Below are positions 8,288-19,397 of a DNA stretch of 64,000 nt, piece by piece. The translations under genes and the position numbers were made by a program. Source of the DNA: Amaranthus tricolor (lineage: Eukaryota > Streptophyta > Magnoliopsida > Caryophyllales > Amaranthaceae). The stretch is taken from contig NC_080058.1 in assembly GCF_026212465.1 (NCBI RefSeq), positions 3,605,001 to 3,669,000 of the forward strand, written 5' to 3'. Every line of letters starts with the position of its first letter. The first letter of the stretch is position 1. Under the pieces are notes generated by a model. It saw only the letters and a program-made list of their open reading frames with translations. It searched no databases and had not been told where the DNA came from.

Positions 8288-11122
8288 CTAAATAATGAAA
8301 AGAGTTGGGAAGATCTCACCAATTAACTTCATAATGCAAGCTGAAGCACAAAAATTCATCACGTTATCCAAAGCGCGACTTGCAAAAGAACCTGCAAGAG
8401 GAGAGAAACAACCAACTCCAACCAAAACAACTACACTAAAAGCGGTGGAATATATACAAGAGAGTAAGCTAAAGCAACAATCAAGACTCCCTCCCCAAGC
8501 CAAATCAAGCACTGTCCACAGAGTTTGAGAGGGGGGCAAAAGCCCACTAACCCATGGGGTCAAAGTCATTATCCTGTTGCTCATCATCATCGTTATCATC
8601 CTTTCAAGCATCTCAACTTTGCATATAGGCCGAACTAACCTCTGCACTCTCTTGCTCTTGCTATGACTAAGCTCTTCATTACAAAGAGCTTGTTCAATAG
8701 CATTAATTTCAGTCTTCCAAATGCTAGCATCACCTGTAGAAGATTCAAAACAAAGAACGGCCTCCAAAGGATCTTTCATAAGAGTTAGGGGCAAGTTATC
8801 ATGACAAATCACATCAACAACATCAATAGCATAACATTTTTCCTCAAGCATGGGATCTTTCAAAGCATTGCTCAAATTGAAAGTTACATTGTCATCCCCC
8901 ACAGAAAGTGTAAGTCTACCATTTTTCACATCAATTACTGCTCCTGCCGTATGAAGGAAAGGTCTTCCTAAAATAATAGGAATTTGTCGATCTTCCTCCA
9001 TATCAAGAACAACAAAATCAACAGGGATATAAAACTTACCTACCCTAACAGGGACGTCCTCTAAAATACCCAAAGGATATTTAACAGAACGGTCGGCCAT
9101 TTGTAAAGCAATATTGGTGACTTTTAGATCTCCCATTTTCAGTTTAGAACATATAGAAAAAGGCATTACACTGACACTAGCTCCTAAATCACATAAAGCT
9201 TTATCAATAAACAGTGTCCCAATGTGACAGGGGATGGAGAAACTACCAGGATCTTTCAGTTTTGGAGGGGATTTGTTTTGTAGCAAAGCACTACATTGTT
9301 CAGTAAAAGCAACCGTTTTCACCTCACTAAAAGCTCTTTTCCTAGTCAATATGTCCTTCATGAATTTAGCATAAGCAGGCACTTGTGTGATTAATTCAGT
9401 AAAAGGAACTGTTACCTGCAAATTCTTAACTACCTCCAAGAACTTACCGAATTGTTTGTCAAGCTTGCTCTTTACTTGGCGGTTGGGAAAAGGAAGTGTG
9501 ATGGGAGGCACTTGCAATGCCTCTTCTTTTGCTTTCTCTTTCTCGTGCACTGCCTCAGAAGGTGCTTCATCAATAACCACTTTAGGAATGCCCACTTCTT
9601 TCGAATTTGACTCTTCATTGTGAGGCATGGGCGGCTCATCATAACTCAACCCGCTCCTTGTAGTGATTGCATTGGCGGTCTCCTTGCCATGTGGTTGAGT
9701 GGGTTGGCCGGGCAATGCTCCTGCTTGTCTAGAGGAGCTAGATGCAGCCAATTGAGCAACTTGAGTTTCAAGCATTTTATTGTGAGTACCGAGTTGCTCA
9801 AGCTGTTTGGCCATTTGGGCCATCATGTTTTTCAACTCCCCCAATTCGGATTGGGGTTGTTGGTTCTGAAAATGCTGCTGTTGATGGCCTTGAGGAGGCC
9901 TTTGGAAACCGGGTGGTCCTTGATTGGGCTGATATTGTTGATGTTGCCCATAATGTTGTTGTGGTGCTTGTGGTGGAAAATGTTGTTGTTGAGGATTTAA
10001 CACATTGTTACTGCGATATGACAGGTTAGGATGATTCCGAATTCCAGAATAGTAGCTATTGTTGTTGAAAGGAGGACGAGCTTGAAAAGCATTGACTTGC
10101 TCTGGCACCCCCATAGCTCCATTGGGATTAACGGAACACTCCATTAGAGAATGACCATGCACACCGCAATAATCACAAGCAACTCCACCTTGGCTAGAGG
10201 TAGCCATAGCATTGACGGGCATAGATGTATTAGCATTCATGCGCATCCCATCAATTTTCGCATTCAAAGCTGAGATTTGTGATGATAGAAGGGAATAAGT
10301 TTCAACTTCATGCTTCCCCTTCCTTGGTGCTTGAGCTGCGCGCCTAGATGAGCTATTCCATTGATTTTCAGCAAGAGTATCCAAGAGTGAAATAGCCTCA
10401 GAAGTTTGTTTGTTCATGAAAGAGCCGCCAGCCGCACCATCTACCATCCTCTTAGTCTCATTATCAAGACCATTATAAAAAGATTGCATAAGAAATTCCT
10501 TCTCTATACCGTGATGAGGGCACATATATTGGTAATCTTTGAATCTCTCCCACGCATCATGAAAAGTCTCCCCCGCATCTTGTGAGAAACTATAGAGCTT
10601 AACTCTGTAGTCATGAGTCTTATAACCGGGATAATACTTCACTAGGAAAGCATCAGACAATTGCGCCCAAGTAGTAATGGTGTTTGGAAGAGAGTTATAC
10701 CAACGTTGAGCCTTGCCTGCCAAAGAGAAACGAAAGAGGTACAAGTAGAGCTCGTCGTCAGTCATCCCAGTAATCTTTTGTAGAGAACATGCTTGAAGGA
10801 ATTTCTGCAGATGATCAACGGGTTCTTCATTGTCAAGACCATAAAACTGATTTCCTGTGATCATATTCATAACATGGGATTTGATGTCAAAGTTTCCAGC
10901 ATTAGTAGTCGGCATCCTAATCCCCGCGGTAACATTGCTAGCCTTGGGCTGTGTAGACTGCCTAAGAGTTCTCTCGGGAGCCTGAGCCGCCATGTCAAGA
11001 GATTGAGAGGCTTGTTTACGAGCCTCCGCTCTCCTTTTCTTTGCACTTGCGTGTGTTCTACGAGCAGTTGCCTCGACTTCAGGATCAAAAAGCAAAGGTT
11101 GCTTGTTGGTGCTCCTGGTCAT
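8288..11122 (-). CDS. Gag-protease polyprotein of the Ty3/gypsy element
   Basis: I chose the ATG at 11122 (MTRSTNKQPLL); an in-frame ATG 24 codons upstream adds a hydrophobic stretch unlike gag. Counting from that upstream ATG, residues about 105-260 form the retrotransposon gag domain ('FSLAGKAQRWYNSLP', 'AWERFKDYQ'). The CCHC knuckle CDYCGVHGHSLMEC lies at about 340-353, and a Q/P-rich linker with a coiled-coil-like segment follows. The retropepsin-type protease has 'CDLGASVSVMP' near 668 and 'ILGRPFL' near 741. The DLG in place of DTG or DSG is usual in Athila/Tat-type proteases. The last about 90 residues do not look like gag. An alternative frame gives an acidic end (KDDNDDDEQQDNDFDPMG, stop at 8547), which suggests a frameshift near 8600. 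Gag and protease appear intact otherwise. Confidence 0.85.
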   Translation of the reverse strand: MTRSTNKQPLLFDPEVEATARRTHASAKKRRAEARKQASQSLDMAAQAPERTLRQSTQPKASNVTAGIRMPTTNAGNFDIKSHVMNMITGNQFYGLDNEEPVDHLQKFLQACSLQKITGMTDDELYLYLFRFSLAGKAQRWYNSLPNTITTWAQLSDAFLVKYYPGYKTHDYRVKLYSFSQDAGETFHDAWERFKDYQYMCPHHGIEKEFLMQSFYNGLDNETKRMVDGAAGGSFMNKQTSEAISLLDTLAENQWNSSSRRAAQAPRKGKHEVETYSLLSSQISALNAKIDGMRMNANTSMPVNAMATSSQGGVACDYCGVHGHSLMECSVNPNGAMGVPEQVNAFQARPPFNNNSYYSGIRNHPNLSYRSNNVLNPQQQHFPPQAPQQHYGQHQQYQPNQGPPGFQRPPQGHQQQHFQNQQPQSELGELKNMMAQMAKQLEQLGTHNKMLETQVAQLAASSSSRQAGALPGQPTQPHGKETANAITTRSGLSYDEPPMPHNEESNSKEVGIPKVVIDEAPSEAVHEKEKAKEEALQVPPITLPFPNRQVKSKLDKQFGKFLEVVKNLQVTVPFTELITQVPAYAKFMKDILTRKRAFSEVKTVAFTEQCSALLQNKSPPKLKDPGSFSIPCHIGTLFIDKALCDLGASVSVMPFSICSKLKMGDLKVTNIALQMADRSVKYPLGILEDVPVRVGKFYIPVDFVVLDMEEDRQIPIILGRPFLHTAGAVIDVKNGRLTLSVGDDNVTFNLSNALKDPMLEEKCYAIDVVDVICHDNLPLTLMKDPLEAVLCFESSTGDASIWKTEINAIEQALCNEELSHSKSKRVQRLVRPICKVEMLERMITMMMSNRIMTLTPWVSGLLPPSQTLWTVLDLAWGGSLDCCFSLLSCIYSTAFSVVVLVGVGCFSPLAGSFASRALDNVMNFCASACIMKLIGEIFPTLFII

Positions 11123-11226
11123 GCACAAAAACACTAGAACAAACGTAAATACACTCGAAGAACAGTTGTTCCTCGAGTGGGTTAGCAAAAGCAAACGCTA
11201 AATTCAAAAAGTAAAATTGTTGCTCC

Positions 11227-11244
11227 TCCCCGGCAACGGCGCCA
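11227..11244 (-). other. Primer-binding site (tRNA-Asp type)
   Basis: The minus strand reads TGGCGCCGTTGCCGGGGA, one base after the LTR. This word is the complement of the 3' end of plant tRNA-Asp and is used by Athila-like elements. Confidence 0.8.
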
Positions 11245-11245
11245 A

Positions 11246-12651
11246 ATTTTGATAGGTCGTTTTGCTACCAAAAATAATTCCTAATTCACCTAACTAGTAT
11301 AGTTGGGTAAGTAGGGTCGAACCACTGTGGAAGGACAAGTAAAATCACAAGTTGAACCAAGTTCACTAACGCTAACAATCAAATGTTGGAAATTTTTGTT
11401 TATCTAATATAATGCAAAAACAAGAGATGAATGAAATTCAATAATTAAAAACCTAGGGCTAAGAAGGATTCACTATGCATCGATCATGATTCATGAACAA
11501 TAATTGGGATAGGAATGAATATAGGCGAAGGAATGTGTTGCTCTCGCAAACAAATTCGACAATCAAACAATAAAAGAAGCTATCGCGATTAAAGCTTAAC
11601 TGTTCAAAGAAGGAAATCTTTCACTCAAACTCGCAACTTTCGCTTATAGAATTGAGTGAATAAAACTTGCAAATTGGCCAAACATGCAATCAATACAAAA
11701 CCTATTAATTGAATCACCTAGACAAACCGAGTTTAAATCCTAAAATCAAACAAAAATCATGATCTTTTGCATAGTTTCACCAAGCCCTAGCAATAAAACT
11801 ACTCACTACGCATATTAAAACTAACAAGAGATTCAAGAATGAAATTCATGGGGGACATTAAATTCAAACTTAATGGAGAGATAATCATGCAAGGATAACG
11901 ATGATAAACGAGAACAAGAAATTAGGATTGAAAGAAAATACCTTTAATATAATTAAAATTACAAATTCCGATTGTTGAATTACAATCTTCCAAAGCAAGA
12001 AATAATAGAAATCCCCATTGATATCAAATCCTAAGGAAAAGAAAAAAAAAAAAACCAGAGAAAAAAAAGCGTGCCCTAAAATTCCCTTCAAATGCTATAT
12101 ATATCTCCTTCCAAAAAGATCGGAGGTTACCGGAAGTTACAAAAAAAATAACCGCTGGACCCGACCGGGTATGAAGAAACCCGCCCGGGTACGAGGCAAA
12201 GCCAAATCTCAAAGACCAAAGATTTTCTAAGTTTTGGAACAGACCCGGCCGGGTATGAGGAAACCAGCCCGGGTTTGAGAGGTTCACCCGGCCGGGTCTG
12301 TGGATACCCGCCCGGGTCCGTGTGATAGCATTTCTGCCAAAAAAAACCTCTTCAAAAAATCTTCTAAGTATTGGATGCTGACCCGGCCGGGTATGTGGAA
12401 ACCCGCCCGGGTGCGTGTCTTTGTCAGCACAAAATTGATACTTCGAGTAGCTTACGACCTTTCAACTTGCAAATCTCGCTCCGAGGGTCGATTCCTGGCC
12501 TAATTAGAGCTTTATTCCTACAAAACAGATGGGAAACAAACACTCCAACCAAGTATAAAAACCAATGGAAAAATGAAGCATAATACGCGAGAAATGCTAT
12601 GAAAATGCAATGGGGGAATGGTAAGAAATAGTATATAAAACATGCACATCA
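11246..12651 (-). repeat. 5' LTR of the gypsy element
   Basis: The 1406-bp copy matches 5195-6601 except for one A fewer at 12042-12054. It carries the same palindrome array (12159-12412). Transcription would run leftward into the gag ORF. Confidence 0.88.
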
Positions 12652-12656
12652 TGCTA
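12652..12656. repeat. Target duplication of the gypsy element, right copy
   Basis: 'tgcta' is the copy that, when joined to the sequence left of 5190, gives an uninterrupted PMD reading frame. Confidence 0.55.
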
Positions 12657-14529
12657 CCCATAAGAACGTGAAAGAGATTGTAGGACTACTAGTCATATTA
12701 CAAGTAATAACAATAACATTTAATTCTAATCCACATTTGGTGAATTACATACTAATTACATTTGCAAACGTTAGCTGTGGGCGTGGGAGCATATTCTTAT
12801 CGGCCAACCTTACAGAAGCGTTGGTCGTGGTGAAGCTGCTCCTCCGCAACAACCCCCACCAGATGTTGCATATGGTTCACGGTGGAATTTTGCACGCCGA
12901 ACGCGCAAACTCACCGGGACCGGTCTAAGATTCTACCGAGATCAGTTAGACTTGCTGCGACCCAACCAGGTACATATTTCAGTTCTCATTAACATAACTG
13001 CAATTTAATTAATACATCATTTACATTTTCATAACATATATTATAGTTTTTGTGGGACCCGTACCCTGCCGAAGCCTACACAGCTGTGCCTGAGCCCTCG
13101 GGGATTCAATCAGGTGCGTGGAGGGCTTCTGTGCCTCTCATATGCTTTGACATTGTCGAAGTATATTTACCGAAGCGTGTACTGCGCCAATATGGGTTGG
13201 TACAGGGAATTCCACCACCTTGCGACACTGAACCCGAGTTGTACCTGATTTTGCGCAAGAATCAGGGTACGGCGAACTGGACGGAGATTAATTGGCGCCA
13301 CATCATTCGTTGGGATCATAGACTTAAGCTGTTGGCCTAAGGTACGTCGATCGATGTTCATGGCGCACCTACTACACTTGATGAAACAGCCCAAACCAGC
13401 GTAAACAATATAATAATATTGTCTACAAAGCACAGCGGAAGACTTATAGAAGTCTGGGCTGAATCCAACCCGTGGCTCGATAGCCACAACAACCAATATC
13501 AGTATTTAAAAACTTTACATAACTGTAATACAATAAATTACAAACCAGTTATAAACTAAGTTATTTTACAACACATGATTTGTCAAAATATCATGATAAG
13601 TTAACTTTCCAAAAATGATGTCCTCGCTATCGCAACACATGACACATAAAGGAGCAGCACATCCATCAGCACTAAAGTTGGCAACCTGAAAGTGGATCTA
13701 TCCCCCGTAAGAGATAGGCCCCATCAAAAACTGTCAACAATTGAATTGTTGAGTAATCCAACAAACTATTACATTTATATACAAGTCATTAACAAACATC
13801 TCCAATCAAATTCCTTGTTCACTTGTTAACCATTTATAAACATTATTTTATCTAAGTCCAAACTCTTTTAAAAGACCGTTTGGTATCGACATAAATACGA
13901 CTATGAACCTTTAGTTCATAATGAATCAAAATACGACTATAACTTTACAAGTTAATAGCGAAATAATACAGCAAATGAAACATATGCTTCCATTGCAAAA
14001 CAAACAAAACTTTATATACCAAACATATTTATTCAAAACTCATTAAAAACGATAATGTAATAACAGTTTAAAACGTGGGAATATAATGAACCGTCAGGAA
14101 GTAGGCTTGATTTAAATCCTGAGAACACGGGTGATCGTCATCACCGAAAATACGGTTCTTGCAAGAACGAAATGGGATCGGGGGCTCGAGACCGATCCGA
14201 ATAACCATTACCTATTATCAAGCTATAGGATTTCACAATAATCCAAATATAAATATCCATTGCCAATTCCCAAAAACAGACATTTTTCAATGTCGAATAT
14301 TTTATTATAAAACAAAACAAGAATTCACTAAATTTTCTTTTGAAATCACAATCATTACTTAAAATATAAATCAATTCATCATACCAATCAATAAAGGGAG
14401 AATATTAACCCTAAATTAATCTCAAATACCCAATAAATAACCTTAAACATCCAATTCATTTTATAGTTCCTAATCTCACTTAATAAATTCCATTTTAGTA
14501 CCATATCAGGACACCTGTTAGTAATTCGG

Positions 14530-15060
14530 TCATAACTTCCTCATAAGAACTCGTATAAAAGCAATTCAAGTGGCTACGCGAACATGACTCAGAGCTCTAC
14601 TATTCTTATGCGGACACTAAAACCCAAAAACAATCAAAATGGCCCCGAAAATGGCAAAACAGAAAGCTTATTATTGATTTTCATGACAACTTGTTGGTAT
14701 TTCACTATTTTGAACATAACTATCTCATACGAACTCATTTTGGAGCGATTCAAGTGCCCACGCGACCGCAACTCAAAGCTCTACAAATCTCATGAAGACA
14801 CCAGAACCCCAAAATAACTCTAACTGTCTCAAAAATAGCAACACAGGTTCAGACAGAACAAAACAGAAACCTTATTGCCGATTTTCATGACAGCCTACTA
14901 GTATTTTGGACATAACTCCCTCATACGAACTCATTTTGGGGGGATTCAAGTGCCCATGCAACCGTGATTCGAAGCTGTACAAATCTTATGAGACACTAGA
15001 ACCCAAAAACAATCAGAACCGCCCCAAAATAGCCAAAACAAAAAGTTCAATTTCAAAACT
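14530..15060. repeat. Three imperfect tandem repeats of about 180-200 bp
   Basis: Each unit contains a version of 'cataactccctcatacgaactc', then 'gattcaagtgcccacgcgacc', 'ctctacaaatctcatgaagac', 'agaacccaaaaacaatcaga' and an 'aaaacagaa' tail. Units begin at about 14530, 14710 and 14905. Such tandem blocks are typical inside long plant gypsy LTRs. Confidence 0.7.
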
Positions 15061-15186
15061 GAAATTTCAAAATCAAAAATACCAAGTTATATACTAGAAA
15101 TCAAATAACCCAAATAACCAATACTAATCAACACTAGCAAGAACTCAATTACCAATTGAACTCATATACTCCAATTACACTCAAGT

Positions 15187-16470
15187 TGATGCGTAGGAAT
15201 GCTAATAGATGATCGAATGCAACAAGAGGGGGGGTGAATTGTTGTGTTGTTAGTTTAAGATTTTTTGCTCAACTTTTTGCGGAATTGTATCAAGTAAAGA
15301 ACAAAACTTAAACTTAAAAACGAAAAGAAAAATAATAAAAGGAGACAAGAATTTTACGTGGAAACCTTCTTGGCCTAATAAGAAGGAAAAACCACGACCC
15401 CCCGGGATTTCAAAATTCTCACTATGTTAAGGTAATCAATTACAATTACACATAACAATGTTTTGCTTCACTTAAAGCTTCTCTATTCTCTAAATGCTTT
15501 ACTCAAAGCTTCTCCACTTTAGGCCCACTTCTCTTCTCTTCTCTTCTCTCCTTCTCTTTCTCTTCTCACGTTTCTATTCTCTATTCCCTTAGACTTCCCA
15601 TAAGTCTAATTACAACAAAACACTCAATTACCCTTTACAAGGCCAATTCTCATAAAGATCAAAATGAAATTGTTGCTCAAGAAAAATATTATGAATTAAT
15701 TGGCATTTAAAACAAAACTTAGAATATTTTTCTCAATTAAATCTCCCTTAGATGGACACTCTCAATGCAACATCCATTCATTCATTCATACCCACTGAAC
15801 CGTAATTTCCCTCTTTTATAAGGGGAACAGCAAGCAGTGCACTCAGCCCATGTTCTCCACGAGTTGCACATATCCCACGTTCTCCATAACTTACTTACTC
15901 CCAAAGAAAATGGAAAGTTAGTTAAAGGTAGGAGTGGAATGTAACTGCTGTACACATGCACGGTTAAAACATCATGGGTTAAGGAAGATCCTAAATTATA
16001 GGAGACCAATTCAAAGAAGAGAACAAGTCTCTTGAATTCCGAGTTTATAGGAGATAAACAAGGAATTGATTTTCTCCATGTTTTTAGGCGAATTAAAAAT
16101 ATTTTGCCAATTAATAAATAAATTTAATTAAGCAACTAATTAAATTTTAACCTTTTACATTAACTAAAAACAGAAAACTTAATTTTCGTAATTTCCAGTC
16201 AATGTCTTCTTCAGACCTGTATCATGAGGAACAGCACACTGTCTCCATCTACAACTTTCGTCAGAACTTCAACTCTAGGAACAGTAAACTGTCTTCCAGA
16301 GCAATTGTCCAACTTCTTGGATATTTGAGACATGTACATCTTCCACGAATCAAGTCATAGGCTTCATCAACGATTCTCATTAAATCGGATATGTACCTAC
16401 AAAACAATCTCTAATAATATGTTTGTTTATTTAAAAGTAAAGTCATCATCAAAACCTTAAGAGGCCAACA
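15187..16470 (-). mobile_element. Nested solo-LTR-like segment (Ty1/copia-like)
   Basis: On the minus strand it starts TGTTGGCCTCTTAAGG and ends CCTACGCATCA, giving TG...CA ends. It carries the 'gggggggtgaattg' and 'acgtggaaacc' words common in plant copia LTRs. No internal coding region is present and the flanking 5-mers (caagt and aattt) do not match, so the borders are provisional. Confidence 0.45.
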
Positions 16471-17640
16471 AATTTGAACTAAAGACCCAAATTAAACCAT
16501 GAATACTAAACTACTACCAAAATTCAACAATCATTGTTTATACTTAAGAACATAAAACTACTTTAAAACATTTAATTTATACTTAAATAAAATAGTTTGT
16601 GGATTACCCTGATGAGCAATTCTTCAATCAAAATTCAAAATTCAACTTCAAACACCAAAAGAAGATGGGGATGGTGATAGTACTAAATGTGTTCTCCTTC
16701 TTCTACAATGGAAAAGCAAACATCAATTTTTCAGATTTTGAATTTATGCTTTGGAAGAGGATGAATTTTCAGAATTTTACTCTAATTGATAGTGAAGGAG
16801 TAAGGGGAACGGAGTATACAGGTTTATAAATAAGGAGTTAGCTTGATGAATCATAAATTACGTGGCAAAATTACGGGTGACTCAACTTCATACTCATACT
16901 CATTAAAGTATGAGATGGATAATACACCCATATTTTCCATCGTATAATTTATTTGGTACCCACAAATAATAAAACTAATATCTAAAAGTCGTAGTAAAAT
17001 ATTACTTTTAAAATAACAAACTCATTTTACTTATTAAAATAGTAATTTTTAACAAAGACGTTTATAACTGTTTAACCTGACTACATGCTGTGGTTCCTCT
17101 CCATCACTCGCCGCTGGATGACACCACGTGGCATCATCATAGCGTCACATTATGCTCCTGTTACGCCTACGATGAACCAATTTGTAAGTCTTCATTTGCA
17201 TTTAAATGATTAGGTTGCCGTTACATAATATAATATTACATTAACTACATATTAATTGCAAGCACAAGGTGCGGTAGCCGTGATGCGGTACAGCCACGAG
17301 GAGCCCGTGAGGGAGATTGCGCAAGGCATGCTCGTCGGCACGCAGTTCCAGAACTTCATATCGGAAGTTGCTGCGGAGTCATCACCGGCTACCGCCGATG
17401 TGCACGTCTCATCTCCTGCTTATGACTATCATTTGGAGGAGATGGACCTTTGATACCCCGTTGACATTGTGGGGACCTCGCAGGCTGGGCCATCTCAGCC
17501 ATCACGGTACCAGTCCCCTCCTCTGCCAGAGCGACACACGAGCGCCTCTTACTATTGTAGGAGGCATAGGAGACCAACTCAGTTGGATAGGGTAGATGAG
17601 GGTCATGAGCATTAGTGTTACGTTTTTGTGTATTTTGATT

Positions 17641-18002
<362 letters not shown>

Positions 18003-18292
18003 ATTTAGTTGTATATTTCAAACATGTGTATATATTTAGTTGTATATATATGTTTATTTAGTTTATCATAGCCTCCAAGCTTTGACTTACGAATGCTCGG
18101 ACTTTTGGCGATGAATCATCCCGCCTGTAACATACATTGACTTGTAATAAGTTATGATAATGTCTCTAATGCAAATACATCAAATAAAAACAACTCAATA
18201 ATTAGAAAAAAAAAAAAAAAGCAAACTAGTTGGAACAGGGTCAAACATAAGTCAATAGTAACTGCGAACAGCTGGTTTGTTTTTTTTAACCT

Positions 18293-18422
18293 GTAACTGC
18301 GAACAGTCCCAAACCACGGGTTTATAAATTTGAGAATTACACGCTTATTTTTGAAAATAAGTTAAAACTTATCTTATTCTGTGGATTTTTTTGATAATTT
18401 ATCTTATTCATTTTAATTTTTC
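18293..18422 (-). repeat. MULE right terminal inverted repeat
   Basis: It is the inverted partner of 2348-2473 and ends 'ttttaatttttc' before the target duplication. Two copies of 'taactgcgaacag' lie at its inner side. Confidence 0.8.
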
Positions 18423-18431
18423 AGTCTCACA
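18423..18431. repeat. Target-site duplication of the MULE, right copy
   Basis: 'agtctcaca' is identical to 2339-2347. Confidence 0.75.
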
Positions 18432-19397
18432 AGGCCATGCTGGGACGGAGCTTTTATTACCACCATTTATGGGCCTAATTAAAAAGCTTGCATGGAGATT
18501 ATAGATAAATTCTTAATTGTATGGGACGATGTCATACAAATTTAAACTAGAAGTTTAAATTTAAAAAATAATATTTTAATAGCAATAAATAATTAAAGTT
18601 GAGCATTTTAAGTTCAAAAGTAAATATTTTAATTAATTTATTTGGTACTTTTAGTTTAATATAAAAATATTTTATTATGAGACAATTTATATTTGAAAGC
18701 AATATTAAGTAAGTGAGCTAACTCAAAAAACTCGACCCAACCTAAATGCCTACGAGCTTGGTCCTAACCCCATCTTACAAACTTTTGCTCAGCTCAGAAA
18801 TCCAATAAATCTAAATATTTACTTTAGGGAAATAATTCTTATTATTTTTCACTATACTATCCACATAGGCTTGATATGTGAGTTTTTTTTCCAACCAAAC
18901 CCAAAACCGCTAATATTATTGACTCTAAAAACATTTAATCCTTATTTTTTAGTGTTATATGGCATTTTTTATTAACAATGATTATGCATGATTTATACTA
19001 ACAAATAACAACCTTTAAAAGTAAATAGAACTGTTGATATTGTCAACAACTTTTATTATGAAGAATCCCCAACAATGTCAATTGATGGTTCAATTTATTT
19101 CGTTTTCTCCGCTAAATTTAGATTCTACATATATCGCAAGTTAAATAAAATATTATTTCCCTAAACTCGAAAATTTAACTTATTTAATCTTATTTTTGGA
19201 TTTGGGGCCATGTCCTTTGTTTTTGATCATATCCATTGTCTTAATGGCCCACATGAAAACACCAAGGCTAAAAAAGACATCACAAGAAAAATATCATTCC
19301 AATTACAATCTCTTTGCACAGTTCACAGTTTCACTAGTAGCCATTATCAACTACTCTAAACTTGATCTTTTTTCAGTGAGTAGAGTAAAATCCCAAG
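18432..19397. other. Intergenic DNA and upstream region of the plastid-protein gene
   Basis: AT-rich with no gene seen. The last 200-300 bp must contain the promoter and 5' UTR of the gene starting at 19398, but no convincing TATA box could be singled out. Confidence 0.5.

Larger units (their letters stand above)
5195..12651 (-). mobile_element. Young non-autonomous Ty3/gypsy retrotransposon with gag-protease only (Athila-like, TR-GAG type)
   Basis: The element is 7457 bp and oriented on the minus strand. The LTRs (5195-6601 and 11246-12651) differ, as far as I can read, only by one A in an A-run. Next to the 5' LTR (right side) is an 18-base primer site matching the 3' end of plant tRNA-Asp, and next to the 3' LTR (left side) a G-rich polypurine tract. 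The single large ORF encodes gag, a CCHC knuckle and an aspartic protease. The 1.7 kb between it and the 3' LTR has no reverse transcriptase, RNase H or integrase, only T-runs and 'agcttgggggagc'-type words seen in Athila/Tat relatives. It must have moved using enzymes from another element. Near-identical LTRs mean recent insertion. Confidence 0.88.
13385..17077 (-). mobile_element. LTR-like insertion in the PMD gene (probably solo LTR of a Ty3/gypsy element), itself interrupted
   Basis: PMD coding sequence stops at 13384 (...APTTLD) and resumes at 17081 (YMLWFLSITRRW), with only 'tga' repeated at the two junctions. The insert has no protein-coding capacity. It includes 'aaagcacagcggaagac' near its left edge, tandem 'catacgaactc' repeats and, on the minus strand near 16830, a TATA-like 'ttatttataaacc'. 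These resemble chromovirus-type LTRs read on the minus strand, but the ends are not TG/CA, so the class is uncertain. A further LTR-like segment (15187-16470) sits inside it. Confidence 0.5.
4631..17615 (+). pseudogene. Plant mobile domain (PMD / MAIN-like) gene, split by two insertions
   Basis: The aminotransferase-like PMD begins 'IIPYLELTRLYDFHLIAYG' and continues 'THTFHLPLGEATITLLDV', a hallmark of the family. Coding pieces are 4631-5194, 12657-12703, 12775-12969, 13047-13384, 17081-17183 and about 17263-17615, with GT/AG introns after 12703, 12969 and 17183. Defects are a frameshift near 5047, stops near 5083, 13338 and 17452, a Ty3/gypsy insertion at 5195 and an LTR-like insertion at 13385. 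Across the gypsy insertion the frame can be restored, giving a contiguous '...YLYRRLCGATHKNVKEIVG'. After the third intron the frame does not join cleanly. PMD proteins are found both as silencing and meristem factors in plants and as cargo of MULE and gypsy elements. This copy lies between MULE ends, so it is transposon cargo. A start codon upstream of 4631 is possible. Confidence 0.8.

Noticed and set aside
9387..11137. Several plus-strand open frames across the gag region
   Set aside because: They are shadows antisense to the gag-protease ORF.
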